Part shown: in pieces, positions 1 through 5,689 of the stretch | How positions within the stretch are numbered: the first letter of the stretch is position 1 | Layout: each line of letters starts with the position of its first letter | Source: Frankiaceae bacterium | GTDB taxonomy: Bacteria > Actinomycetota > Actinomycetes > Mycobacteriales > SCTD01 | Direction: 5' to 3' | Assembly (NCBI GenBank): GCA_026786045.1 | Contig: JAJAYV010000127.1 | Coordinates: 1-8,429 of the forward strand | DNA: 8,429 nucleotides | Notes under the pieces: generated by a model | The model's input: the letters and a program-made list of their open reading frames with translations, nothing else | What the model was told of the DNA's origin: nothing | Databases searched by the model: none | Translations under genes and position numbers: made by a program

Positions 1-299
1 CCCTGCAGCCGTCGCCCTGTGCCGACGGCTACGCCGACAGGTGGGCGGTGAACCTGTCGACGCTCGGGTCGCTCGTGCACCAGGCGATGTCGCCGATCCT
101 GTCGGCCTGCGGCGCGAGCCGGGTCGGTGAGAACGTCGCGTACGGCAACGTCACGCCCGAGCAGCTCGTCACGATGTGGATGGGGTCGACCGGCCACCGC
201 GCGAACATCCTCAACGCCGGCTACACCCACGTCGGCGTCGGGGCGGTCAGGACGGCCACCGGCCGGGTGTACGGCGTCCAGGTCTTCGTCACCGCCTGA
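1..299 (+). CDS. CAP/SCP-domain secreted protein, C-terminal part
   Basis: Open from the left edge with its start outside the window; 98 residues are visible, ending in TGA at 297-299. The reading frame begins LQPSPCADGYADRW and contains the CAP (SCP/PR-1-like) signature: GENVAYG, then TPEQLVTMWM, then GHRANILN, YTHVGVG. All four residues of the usual CAP cavity appear present: His in LVHQ, Glu in GEN, Glu in TPEQ and His in GHR. Two cysteines, in SPC and in SAC just before GASRVGEN, are placed to form a disulfide, which fits an exported protein. Bacterial CAP proteins are usually secreted or wall-associated and mostly of unknown biochemical function. The missing N-terminus should hold a signal peptide. 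The family call is firm; the role is not known. Confidence 0.9.
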   Translation, partial: LQPSPCADGYADRWAVNLSTLGSLVHQAMSPILSACGASRVGENVAYGNVTPEQLVTMWMGSTGHRANILNAGYTHVGVGAVRTATGRVYGVQVFVTA

Positions 300-308
300 G
301 CGACGGGG

Positions 309-326
309 AGCGGATCGGGATCCGCT
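309..326. terminator. Short perfect hairpin between convergent genes
   Basis: Eight-base perfect inverted repeat, AGCGGATC at 309-316 and GATCCGCT at 319-326, 10 nt after the CAP stop codon. There is no T-run, as is common for terminators in high-GC actinobacteria. Its position fits termination of the CAP gene. The rest of the 90-bp gap (327-389) is relatively AT-rich and holds no gene. Confidence 0.5.
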
Positions 327-389
327 GAGTTGACATAGTGTGGATTATCGGCGATGAACGAGCGGGGTCACAGGGGAGCGAGCACCGGC

Positions 390-1145
390 TCAGTAGACCA
401 GCGGAGGGCCCTTCGGCATGGCTGCGGCCCGCAGCCGCAGGATCTCGTGCGACACCGGCACGACGTCGGGGATCTGGTCGAAGCGGGACAGCGGTGCGTC
501 GCGCTGCGCCACCGAGTCCAGCCGCAAGGTGCCGTAGTGCAGCAGCTGCCCGAGCGGCGGCACTGCCGCGTCGATGTACGCGATGGCCATCAATGAGATG
601 GACGGCGAGTGGCGGGTTATCACGCCGTGGCGGCGGTAGATGCGCTTGTCGGTCACGACGAGCCGGTCGCTGTACCAGTCGGCGACGTCCTCGGCGAGCC
701 AGCCCAGCAGCAGCACGAGCAGCAGCAGCGCCGGTCGCCAGCCCTCCATGCTGACCAGCAGCACGGCCACGCCGGTTGAAGCGCCGCTCACGAGCAGCCC
801 GACTCGTAGGCCCGCGGTGAGCCGGACGCGGGCCCAGACGGCGGTGACGAGCGCGAACCACAGCACCGGGAGCAGTAGCGGGCCGAGCAGCAGCAGCGCC
901 AGTCCGGCGCAGGTGCGCAGCGCCGGCGTCAGGAGCACGAGCGGGTGACGCCGGGCGTCGATCGCCACCACCTCGGCGGACGGCACGAAGCTGTACTGCT
1001 GGGCAGCCCAGCTGTCCTGGATCTGCTCCTGGAGCGCTCGCGCGGCGGTCCGCAACCGCTCCAGGGTGCCGGGGGCCGGGGTCGACTCCTCATCGGGAGC
1101 TGTGGCCCCGGGCTCCGCCGTCGCAGGGTCGTCCTCGCCGGTCAC
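390..1145 (-). CDS. PH-domain (bPH2/YdbS-like) integral membrane protein
   Basis: 251 residues. The GTG at 1145-1143 is chosen because GGGAGGAGG sits about 6 nt upstream; the farther upstream start at 1202 has no comparable site. Residues 1-45 are hydrophilic, rich in Glu, Pro and Ala, and lead into a charged helix. Four hydrophobic segments follow at about 68-87, 90-107, 113-132 and 137-152. The C-terminal 157-245 matches the bacterial PH-like pattern: WYSDRLVVTDKRIYRR, then ISLMAIAYID, then LLHYGTLRLDS and RFDQIPD. Such proteins are small actinobacterial membrane proteins with a cytosolic PH-like fold; the ligand and partner are unknown. It converges on the CAP gene and diverges from the 54-residue gene, with 172 bp between starts. 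Domain call fairly sure, function unknown. Confidence 0.85.
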   Translation of the reverse strand: MTGEDDPATAEPGATAPDEESTPAPGTLERLRTAARALQEQIQDSWAAQQYSFVPSAEVVAIDARRHPLVLLTPALRTCAGLALLLLGPLLLPVLWFALVTAVWARVRLTAGLRVGLLVSGASTGVAVLLVSMEGWRPALLLLVLLLGWLAEDVADWYSDRLVVTDKRIYRRHGVITRHSPSISLMAIAYIDAAVPPLGQLLHYGTLRLDSVAQRDAPLSRFDQIPDVVPVSHEILRLRAAAMPKGPPLVY

Positions 1146-1296
1146 GATGCACCTCCTCCCCAGCTCGTCACAGCGACGTCGATGTGCACCGTCCCCCACC
1201 ACGGGGTGACCGAGGTCGACGACACGCGGCGCGGCTCCGGGATCCGGTGCGTGCCGTGTGCCAATGTCCTACCGTGACTCTTTCCTGGTCGACCTG

Positions 1297-1312
1297 CCCC
1301 GTGAACGGGGAG
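1297..1312 (+). promoter_or_regulatory. Shine-Dalgarno within a possible sequestering hairpin
   Basis: CCCCGT (1297-1302) and ACGGGG (1305-1310) form a perfect inverted repeat. The ribosome-binding sequence GGGGAG (1307-1312), 5 nt before the ATG at 1318, lies inside the right arm. As RNA this gives a 5-bp all-GC stem with a UGAA loop that would hide the SD. The complementarity is visible; its effect on translation is inferred. Confidence 0.4.
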
Positions 1313-1317
1313 CTGCG

Positions 1318-1482
1318 ATGAACATCAAGTCCCTCTTGCTGGTGCTCGTGGTCCTGGTGATCGTGGTGGGAGCCACCGGAGGCGACGCGTCGGCGGCCGC
1401 CGTGGGCGGCGCCATCGGCGAGGCTGTGCACCTGGTCACGGTCGCCTGGGACGCCATGGTGAGCAGCGGCAACAGCGCCTAG
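1318..1482 (+). CDS. 54-residue single-span membrane miniprotein
   Basis: The ATG at 1318 has GGGGAG 5 nt upstream; the ORF ends in TAG at 1480-1482. An upstream ATG in frame at 1258 has no visible SD and would put charged residues before the helix, so 1318 is preferred. The product begins MNIKS, then has a strongly hydrophobic stretch at residues 6-18 (Leu/Val/Ile only), a Gly/Ala-rich segment at 19-35, and a second, amphipathic-looking segment at 33-48 ending in Gly-Asn-Ser-Ala. The profile fits either one membrane anchor or a weak secretion signal. I recognise no family. Its coding status rests on the SD, the coherent hydrophobic pattern and the clean divergent gap; it converges on fprA with only 23 bp between stops. 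Confidence 0.6.
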   Translation: MNIKSLLLVLVVLVIVVGATGGDASAAAVGGAIGEAVHLVTVAWDAMVSSGNSA

Positions 1483-1505
1483 CCCGTCCGTCCCGGCAGG
1501 AGCGC

Positions 1506-2990
1506 CTAGCGGGCTGCGGCCTGGATCTGCTCGTCAGCGCGCTCGAGCACGTCGTCAAGGCGATCCTGAGCGCCGGGCTCGCCGTCCTCGACCGCCTGCA
1601 CGGCCCGCGACACCTCGATCATCGTGTCGCGGTCGACGACCTTGACGCGCTCGCGGGCCTTGTCGCCGACCGGACCGAAGGCCTCGCCGAGGGCGAGCTC
1701 GTGGGCGTTGAGCAGCTGCCAGCCGTCCCAGGTGGTGTAGGCGATCCCGCGGGCATCGAGGAACTCGGTGACGGCCTCGACGGACGGCTCGACGGCCACC
1801 GGCATCGTCGGCAGGTCCGCGAGCATCGAGCCGACGGTCTCGATCGCGTCACCCTTGGTGTGGCCGATGAGGCCTACCGGGCCGCGCTTGACCCAGCCAT
1901 TGACGTAGACGCCCGGGACCGGCGTGCCGTCGAGGTCCAGGACCCGGCCCGCGGCGTGCGGCAAGACGTGGTCGCGGCTGTCCCAGGGAAGGCCGGGCAG
2001 CTCGGTGGAGCGGTAGCCGACGCAGCGGTAGACCGCCTGCACGGGCCAGTCGTTGAAGTGCCCGGTGCCCTTGACGCTGCCGTCACCGGTCAGCTCGGTG
2101 CGCTCGGTCCGGAAGCCCTCGACGCTGTCACCGCCGAGCACCTCGACCGGGGACTCGAAGAAGTGCAGCCACAGCTTGCGCGGCCGGTCCCCCACGCCCT
2201 TGTCGGCGGTGCGCATGGCGTACTTCTCGAGCTCGCGCACGACCATCTTGGTCTGGTTGTCGGCGTTGATCGCGGCGACCGAGCCGTCGTCGTACTCGAT
2301 GTCCTCCGGGTTGACCAGGACCTCCACGTTGGGTGAGTGGTCGAGCTCGCGCAGCTCGAGCGGGGTGAACTTGGCCTGCGCCGGCCCGCGGCGGGCGAAG
2401 ACGTGCACCTCCTCGACCGGCGAGGCCTTGAGGCCCTGGTAGACGTTGTCCGCGATCTCGGTGACGAGCAGCTCGTCGGCGGTCTTGGAGAGCATGCGGG
2501 CCACGTCCAGGCCGACGTTGCCGGCGCCGACGACGGCGATCGAGCGGGCCTCCAACGGCCACTGGCGCGGGACGTCGGGGTGGCCGTCGAACCAGGAGAC
2601 GAACTCCGCGCCGCCGAAGCTGCCGGCCTTGTCGATGCCCGGGATGTCGAGGTCGCGGTCCTTCTCGGCGCCGGTGGTGAACACCACGGCGTCGTAGTAG
2701 CGGCGCAGGTCCTCGAGCTTGAGGTCCACGCCGTACTCGACGTTGCCGAGCAGCCGGATCTCGGGCTTGGAGAGCACCTGGTGCAGCGCCTTGACGATGC
2801 CCTTGATGCGCGGGTGGTCCGGCGCGACGCCGTAGCGGATCAGGCCGAACGGCGCCGGCTGGCGCTCGTACAGGTCGATCGACACCGGGGTGTCGGACTT
2901 CAGCAGCACGTCGGCGACGTAGATGCCGGCCGGTCCTGCGCCGACGATCGCGACCCGCAGCGGGCGCTCCTCGGTTCCTGGGCGCGTCAC
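1506..2990 (-). CDS. fprA: Ferredoxin/NADPH oxidoreductase, FprA-type
   Basis: 494 residues. The GTG at 2990 has AGGAG 5 nt upstream, and the first strand (LRVAIVGAGPAG) begins 11 residues later. The same frame stays open to 3527, but that extension is low-complexity and overlaps the next gene. Two dinucleotide folds are clear: FAD-binding GAGPAG at 17-22 and NADP-binding GAGNVG at 155-160. ARRGP follows at 199-203, whose arginines read the 2'-phosphate and indicate NADPH over NADH. FGLIRYGVAPDHP at 48-60 and GWVKRGPVGLIG at 365-376 are family hallmarks of the adrenodoxin-reductase-like group. These flavoproteins pass electrons between NADPH and ferredoxins, feeding P450s and Fe-S or redox metabolism in the cytosol. 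The C-terminal tail after about residue 455 is acidic and longer than I expect for mycobacterial FprA. It has its own candidate promoter. Confidence 0.93.
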   Translation of the reverse strand: MTRPGTEERPLRVAIVGAGPAGIYVADVLLKSDTPVSIDLYERQPAPFGLIRYGVAPDHPRIKGIVKALHQVLSKPEIRLLGNVEYGVDLKLEDLRRYYDAVVFTTGAEKDRDLDIPGIDKAGSFGGAEFVSWFDGHPDVPRQWPLEARSIAVVGAGNVGLDVARMLSKTADELLVTEIADNVYQGLKASPVEEVHVFARRGPAQAKFTPLELRELDHSPNVEVLVNPEDIEYDDGSVAAINADNQTKMVVRELEKYAMRTADKGVGDRPRKLWLHFFESPVEVLGGDSVEGFRTERTELTGDGSVKGTGHFNDWPVQAVYRCVGYRSTELPGLPWDSRDHVLPHAAGRVLDLDGTPVPGVYVNGWVKRGPVGLIGHTKGDAIETVGSMLADLPTMPVAVEPSVEAVTEFLDARGIAYTTWDGWQLLNAHELALGEAFGPVGDKARERVKVVDRDTMIEVSRAVQAVEDGEPGAQDRLDDVLERADEQIQAAAR

Positions 2991-3029
2991 GTGCTCTCCT
3001 GGCGTCGACGTCGATGGCCTCCCCTTCCG

Positions 3030-3056
3030 AACACACGGGGAAGACACCATTGTTCC
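3030..3056 (-). promoter_or_regulatory. Candidate SigR/SigH-type promoter of fprA
   Basis: On the minus strand, GGAACA (-35, 3056-3051) is followed by GTT (-10, 3032-3030), with 19 nt between GGAAC and GTT. This fits the GGAAY-N18/19-GTT pattern of the thiol-oxidative-stress ECF sigma factors SigR (Streptomyces) and SigH (mycobacteria). It lies 40 nt upstream of the fprA start, giving a short leader with the SD at its end. Sequence match only; no expression evidence. Confidence 0.45.
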
Positions 3057-3114
3057 GCAGCTTCGCGGGACGGCCAGCGGTCGGCGCGTGACCTGCGCCA
3101 CCACCTCCTCCCGG

Positions 3115-4110
3115 TCAGCCGAGGCGGACGAGCTTGACCGTGTCCGCGTCGTAGACGGGCCGCAGGACGACCCGGCCCTGCCTGGGTGAGGCGTCGACCA
3201 TGAGTCCGCCGCCGACGTAGACGCCCAGGTGCGGGACGGCCGGCCTGCCGTAGACGACGAGGTCGCCGATCCGCGCGTCGGCGATCGGCACCGCGCGGCC
3301 GGCGGCCACGAGCCGGTCGCGGTCACCGGGCAGGTTCCCTCCCCCGGCGTTGCGCCAGGCGACGTGCACGACGGCGACGTCGCTCCACCCGCCCGGTCCG
3401 GCGGGCAGGCCGACCAGGCTGCGGGCGACCGGGGCAGATCGGTAGCCGACCAGGCTGGAGAGCCCCTTCTGCTTCGCCGGCAGGCCGGGCAGCGGGCGCA
3501 GGCCCGACGAGGCGGTGACCGGCGCAACCGGAGCGGGGCGCGGGGCCACCACGACCGGCGCAGGTGCGGGCGCGACCGACGGGGCAGCGGCAGGCGTGGG
3601 CGTCCAGGGCTTGACCGGGGGCATGCCGGGTCGCGGCACGCGGCCGTACCGCACGACCCCGGCGCTCCACAGGGGCCGCTCGACGACGCCCTTGCGCGCC
3701 GAGGACGCGTCCACCATGCGGCCGTCGCCGGCGTAGATGCCGACGTGGTCGACCGGGTCGTTGTAGAAGACGAGATCGCCGACGAGCAGCTGCTCGCGCG
3801 GGATCGGGACGGCCCAGCGCTGCTGGTCGCGCGAGACGCGCGGCATGCCCTTCACCCCGGGTACGCCGGCCCACAGCTTGGTGAAGCCGGAGCAGTCCCA
3901 CGTCCAGGGCCCGTTGCCGCCCCACTCGTAGCCGTCGCCGAGCTGCGCACGCGCGGCGTGCAGGACGTCCGCGGCGGCCTGGTCAGGAGCGCCGTTCAGC
4001 GGCGCTCCCCCGCTGCTGTGGCTGAAGGTCGTCGTGCCGGCGAGGGCGAGCACGGCGAGGAGCAGACCGGCAGCGCGCAGCCGCGGTCCTGAGGAACGGA
4101 CGGGCCGCAC
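3115..4110 (-). CDS. Secreted tandem NlpC/P60-like protein, second domain degenerate
   Basis: 331 residues. The GTG at 4110 has AGGAGG 6 nt upstream. Residues 1-28 form a signal peptide (basic start, then Leu/Ala core). Domain 1 (about 44-158) is an NlpC/P60 fold: Cys73 in WDCSGF, His122 in DHVGIYAG, and Asp134 twelve residues later, the spacing of the Cys-His-acidic triad of RipA-type peptidoglycan endopeptidases. Residues 159-215 are a Pro/Ala/Val-rich linker. Domain 2 (about 216-331) repeats the pattern with GDLVVYG, PHLGVYVGGG and MVDAS, keeping His294 and Asp306. The position of Cys73 is Val245, again 49 residues before the His, so this copy should be inactive. Likely role: cleavage of peptide cross-bridges in the wall by domain 1, with domain 2 possibly binding or regulating. 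It follows the membrane-protein gene after 72 bp. Confidence 0.9.
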   Translation of the reverse strand: MRPVRSSGPRLRAAGLLLAVLALAGTTTFSHSSGGAPLNGAPDQAAADVLHAARAQLGDGYEWGGNGPWTWDCSGFTKLWAGVPGVKGMPRVSRDQQRWAVPIPREQLLVGDLVFYNDPVDHVGIYAGDGRMVDASSARKGVVERPLWSAGVVRYGRVPRPGMPPVKPWTPTPAAAPSVAPAPAPVVVAPRPAPVAPVTASSGLRPLPGLPAKQKGLSSLVGYRSAPVARSLVGLPAGPGGWSDVAVVHVAWRNAGGGNLPGDRDRLVAAGRAVPIADARIGDLVVYGRPAVPHLGVYVGGGLMVDASPRQGRVVLRPVYDADTVKLVRLG

Positions 4111-4128
4111 GGCGCGCCTCCTGGGCTT

Positions 4129-4158
4129 CGAGGGACTGGTGGTGTAGCAGGTCCCTCG
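4129..4158. terminator. Hairpin just upstream of the NlpC/P60 gene
   Basis: CGAGGGAC (4129-4136) and GTCCCTCG (4151-4158) are an exact 8-bp inverted repeat with a 14-nt loop. It lies 18 nt upstream of the NlpC/P60 start codon and just before its SD. It could end transcription from the upstream membrane-protein gene or sit in the leader of the NlpC/P60 transcript. No T-run is present. Confidence 0.4.
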
Positions 4159-4177
4159 GCAGGCTTCGCGTCCTGCC
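4158..4177. terminator. Hairpin right after the membrane-protein stop codon
   Basis: GGCAGG (4158-4163) and CCTGCC (4172-4177) form a 6-bp stem with an 8-nt loop, beginning 5 nt past the stop codon of the minus-strand gene. It shares base 4158 with the neighbouring 8-bp hairpin, so the two are adjacent or mutually exclusive. Weak, T-less terminator candidate. Confidence 0.35.
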
Positions 4178-4182
4178 TGAGC

Positions 4183-4626
4183 TCAGATGCCCCCTTCGTC
4201 CACCTGCAGCGCCCGCCAGCCGAGCCCGACGGCGGCCGTCGCGGTTGTCAGCACGGCCGCTCCGGAGCTCTTCCGCACCCGGCCGCGGGCCAGCGCGCCG
4301 CCCACCGCCAGCACGTCGAGGGCGTCGGTGAGGACCCCCGCGGCCACCCAGGTCCGGGCCGCCGCCGAGCCGGGCCGCCGGAGCGCGACGAGCGTCCCGA
4401 GGCCGATCGCGATCTCGCGCGCGCCCAGCATCTGCACGGCCCAGCCGACCCTCGTCGCGGTCGCCGAGTCGACGCCCATGAGCTGCGGCAGCACCCGCGG
4501 CCGGCCCACCATGACCACGCCCGCCCCGGTGCGGAGCAGGGCCAGGTGCTCGGGCCGGACGCGCTCGGCGACGGCGCCGACGGCGGACCGGGCGGACGTC
4601 GGAGCGGGGGTGCGGCGCTGCAGCAC
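4183..4626 (-). CDS. Four-helix membrane protein (DUF4267-like)
   Basis: 147 residues. The GTG at 4626 is chosen because AGGAGG lies 4 nt upstream; the frame is open farther up, but that part overlaps the rbpA promoter. Four hydrophobic segments are visible: around residues 28-50 (with VMVGRPRVLPQLMG), 58-80 (WAVQMLGAREIAIGLG), 86-110 and 120-138. The pattern of a first helix ending in GRPxxLP and a second with GAREIAIG resembles small membrane proteins annotated as DUF4267, which I recall only as a family without an assigned function. It diverges from rbpA; 113 bp separate the start codons and hold the rbpA promoter. Membrane location is likely; family name tentative. Confidence 0.7.
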   Translation of the reverse strand: MLQRRTPAPTSARSAVGAVAERVRPEHLALLRTGAGVVMVGRPRVLPQLMGVDSATATRVGWAVQMLGAREIAIGLGTLVALRRPGSAAARTWVAAGVLTDALDVLAVGGALARGRVRKSSGAAVLTTATAAVGLGWRALQVDEGGI

Positions 4627-4664
4627 GGTGCCTCCTGGGGGTGCGGGTGGACATCGGCAGGTGT

Positions 4665-4680
4665 CGCGCCGGACGGCGCG
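4665..4680. repeat. Perfect palindrome abutting the rbpA -35 box
   Basis: CGCGCCG (4665-4671) and CGGCGCG (4674-4680) flank a 2-bp centre, and the repeat ends exactly where the GGAAT of the rbpA promoter begins. Dyad symmetry at this position could be a regulator site serving the divergent pair, but GC-only palindromes also arise often by chance in such DNA. Confidence 0.3.
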
Positions 4681-4707
4681 GGAATCGTCCTGTGCGTCTG
4701 CACGTTG
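4681..4707 (+). promoter_or_regulatory. SigR-type promoter of rbpA
   Basis: GGAAT at 4681-4685 and GTTG at 4704-4707 are separated by exactly 18 nt (the longer form is GGGAAT-N18-GTTG). This is the Streptomyces SigR consensus. In S. coelicolor the rbpA gene is a known SigR target, so position and identity support each other. Transcription should begin near 4714, leaving a leader of about 25 nt with GGGAGG before the ATG. Confidence 0.75.
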
Positions 4708-4739
4708 GCACAGCAGATGTCCTGACCCGGGAGGCACCC

Positions 4740-5126
4740 ATGAGCGACCGCGTACTCCGAGGCACCCGCCTTGGTTCTGTGAGCTACGAGAGCGACCGGC
4801 ACACCGAGTTCGCCCCGCGGCTGCGGACCGCCTACGACTGCCCCAACGGGCACGCGACCGAGGTCCCCTTCGCCGCCGAGGCCGACATCCCCTCCAGCTG
4901 GGAGTGCCGGGTCTGCGGTGCCACCGCGCTGCTGCGCAACGGCGCGCCCGCCGAGGAGAAGAAGGGCAAGCCTGCCCGCACCCACTGGGACATGCTGCTC
5001 GAGCGGCGCTCCCCGGCCGAGCTGGAGGAGGTCCTGGCCGAGCGCCTGGCCGTTCTGCACGACCACCAGGGCAAGGTGAAGGCCGCCCTCAAGCAGGAGC
5101 GCGCCAAGGACAAGAAGAGCGCCTAG
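4740..5126 (+). CDS. rbpA: RNA polymerase-binding protein RbpA
   Basis: 128 residues; ATG at 4740 with GGGAGG 5 nt upstream. The N-terminal tail reads RVLRGTRLGSVSYESDR, nearly as in mycobacterial RbpA. The core domain (about 30-70) has Cys34, His38, Cys56 and Cys59, the zinc-binding set described for S. coelicolor RbpA; mycobacterial RbpA lacks the full set. A basic linker (KKGKPARTHW, 74-83) leads into the sigma-interaction domain with DMLLERRSPAELEE (84-97). The Lys/Glu-rich C-terminus (112-128) is longer than in M. tuberculosis. RbpA binds core polymerase and principal sigma factors, stabilises the open complex, and affects rifampicin tolerance in Streptomyces and mycobacteria. It is monocistronic, with a SigR-type promoter in front and a strong hairpin behind, and converges on fxsA. 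Confidence 0.98.
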   Translation: MSDRVLRGTRLGSVSYESDRHTEFAPRLRTAYDCPNGHATEVPFAAEADIPSSWECRVCGATALLRNGAPAEEKKGKPARTHWDMLLERRSPAELEEVLAERLAVLHDHQGKVKAALKQERAKDKKSA

Positions 5127-5143
5127 CTCCCCCGCCTACGACC

Positions 5144-5170
5144 GGGCCGTCTCCCTTCGGGAGGCGGCCC
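5144..5170 (+). terminator. rbpA transcription terminator
   Basis: A 12-bp stem is formed by 5144-5155 (gggccgtctccc) and 5159-5170 (gggaggcggccc) around TTC, 17 nt after the rbpA stop. Its single non-Watson-Crick pair is a G-U in the rightward transcript but an A-C mismatch in the leftward one, so it favours rbpA. No T-run follows. Confidence 0.75.
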
Positions 5171-5204
5171 GCCGTCGTGTCGGGAGGCGGCCCGCCGTCG
5201 TGTC
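5159..5204. repeat. Perfect 23-bp tandem duplication
   Basis: Bases 5159-5181 are repeated exactly at 5182-5204 (unit gggaggcggcccgccgtcgtgtc). The unit includes the whole right arm of the rbpA terminator, and the second copy supplies two bases of the fxsA stop codon (5203-5205). The exact identity suggests a recent slippage event. Either copy of the arm could pair with the left arm at 5144-5155. Confidence 0.95.
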
Positions 5205-5688
5205 ACGGTCGGTCGTCGGGGTCGACGACCTCTCCCTCGACGACCTCTCCCCGGCCGTCGCGCTCCATCCGCCGCGACGACGGGGGCCCGTACGGCCCGC
5301 CGAGGCCCCCGACGACGCCAGCCACCCCGAGCCGCCGGGCGACCAGACCGGTGAGCAGCCGCCGCAGCACCGCCCGGGTGGGCGGGAGCACGCAGGCCAG
5401 GCCGAGGACGTCGGTGGCGAAGCCGGGGGTCAGCAGCAGCGCGCCGCCGAAGACCACCAGCGCCCCGTCGGCGACCTCCTTGGCCGGCACCCGGCCCGTG
5501 CCCAGGGCGCGGCGGAAGGCGGCCCAGGTGCGGGCCCCCTCGCGGCGCAGCAGCCAGGCGCCGAGCAGCGACATGAGCAGCAGCAGCGCGATCGTGGGCA
5601 GCGCGCCGATGACCTGACCGACCTGCACCAGGATGTAGATCTCGACCAGCGGCACGACCAGCAGTGCGAGGACGAGCAGGCCGCCCAT
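5203..5688 (-). CDS. fxsA: FxsA family membrane protein
   Basis: 161 residues; ATG at 5688, one base after the ppm1 stop codon (TGAGATG), with only a weak GGGG upstream, so translation is probably coupled. Hydrophobic segments lie at about 4-21, 26-47 and 75-101. The family pattern is clear: PLVEIYILVQVGQVIG, LLLMSLLGAWLLRREG and LLTPGFATDVLGL. Residues 103-120 are basic, and the tail (141-161) is acidic with repeated Glu-Val. E. coli FxsA, of similar length, was named because overproduction relieves exclusion of phage T7 by F plasmid; its normal function is not known. Its place as last gene after lnt and ppm1 suggests an envelope-linked job, but that is only context. Confidence 0.92.
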   Translation of the reverse strand: MGGLLVLALLVVPLVEIYILVQVGQVIGALPTIALLLLMSLLGAWLLRREGARTWAAFRRALGTGRVPAKEVADGALVVFGGALLLTPGFATDVLGLACVLPPTRAVLRRLLTGLVARRLGVAGVVGGLGGPYGPPSSRRMERDGRGEVVEGEVVDPDDRP

Positions 5689-5689
5689 C

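Noticed and set aside
330..358. TTGACA at 330-335 as a rightward promoter, or GATAAT (minus, 349-344) as a leftward one
   Set aside because: Neither has a partner hexamer at acceptable spacing, and each would only transcribe antisense into a neighbouring 3' end. Left as an AT-richer patch.
1146..1202. Upstream GTG start for the PH-domain protein
   Set aside because: No SD before it, whereas the start at 1145 has GGGAGGAGG at proper distance.
1483..1505. Terminator between the miniprotein and fprA
   Set aside because: Only a 6-bp AGCCCG/CGGGCT pairing with a 23-nt loop, extending into fprA; too weak to call.
3019..3045. CTTCC/GGAAG stem in the fprA upstream region
   Set aside because: Only about 5 bp, and it overlaps the stronger promoter candidate.
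2991..3527. N-terminal extension of fprA to give a 673-residue protein
   Set aside because: The extra 179 residues are Arg/Ser/Pro-rich, overlap the NlpC/P60 coding region and lie upstream of a good SD and start at 2990.
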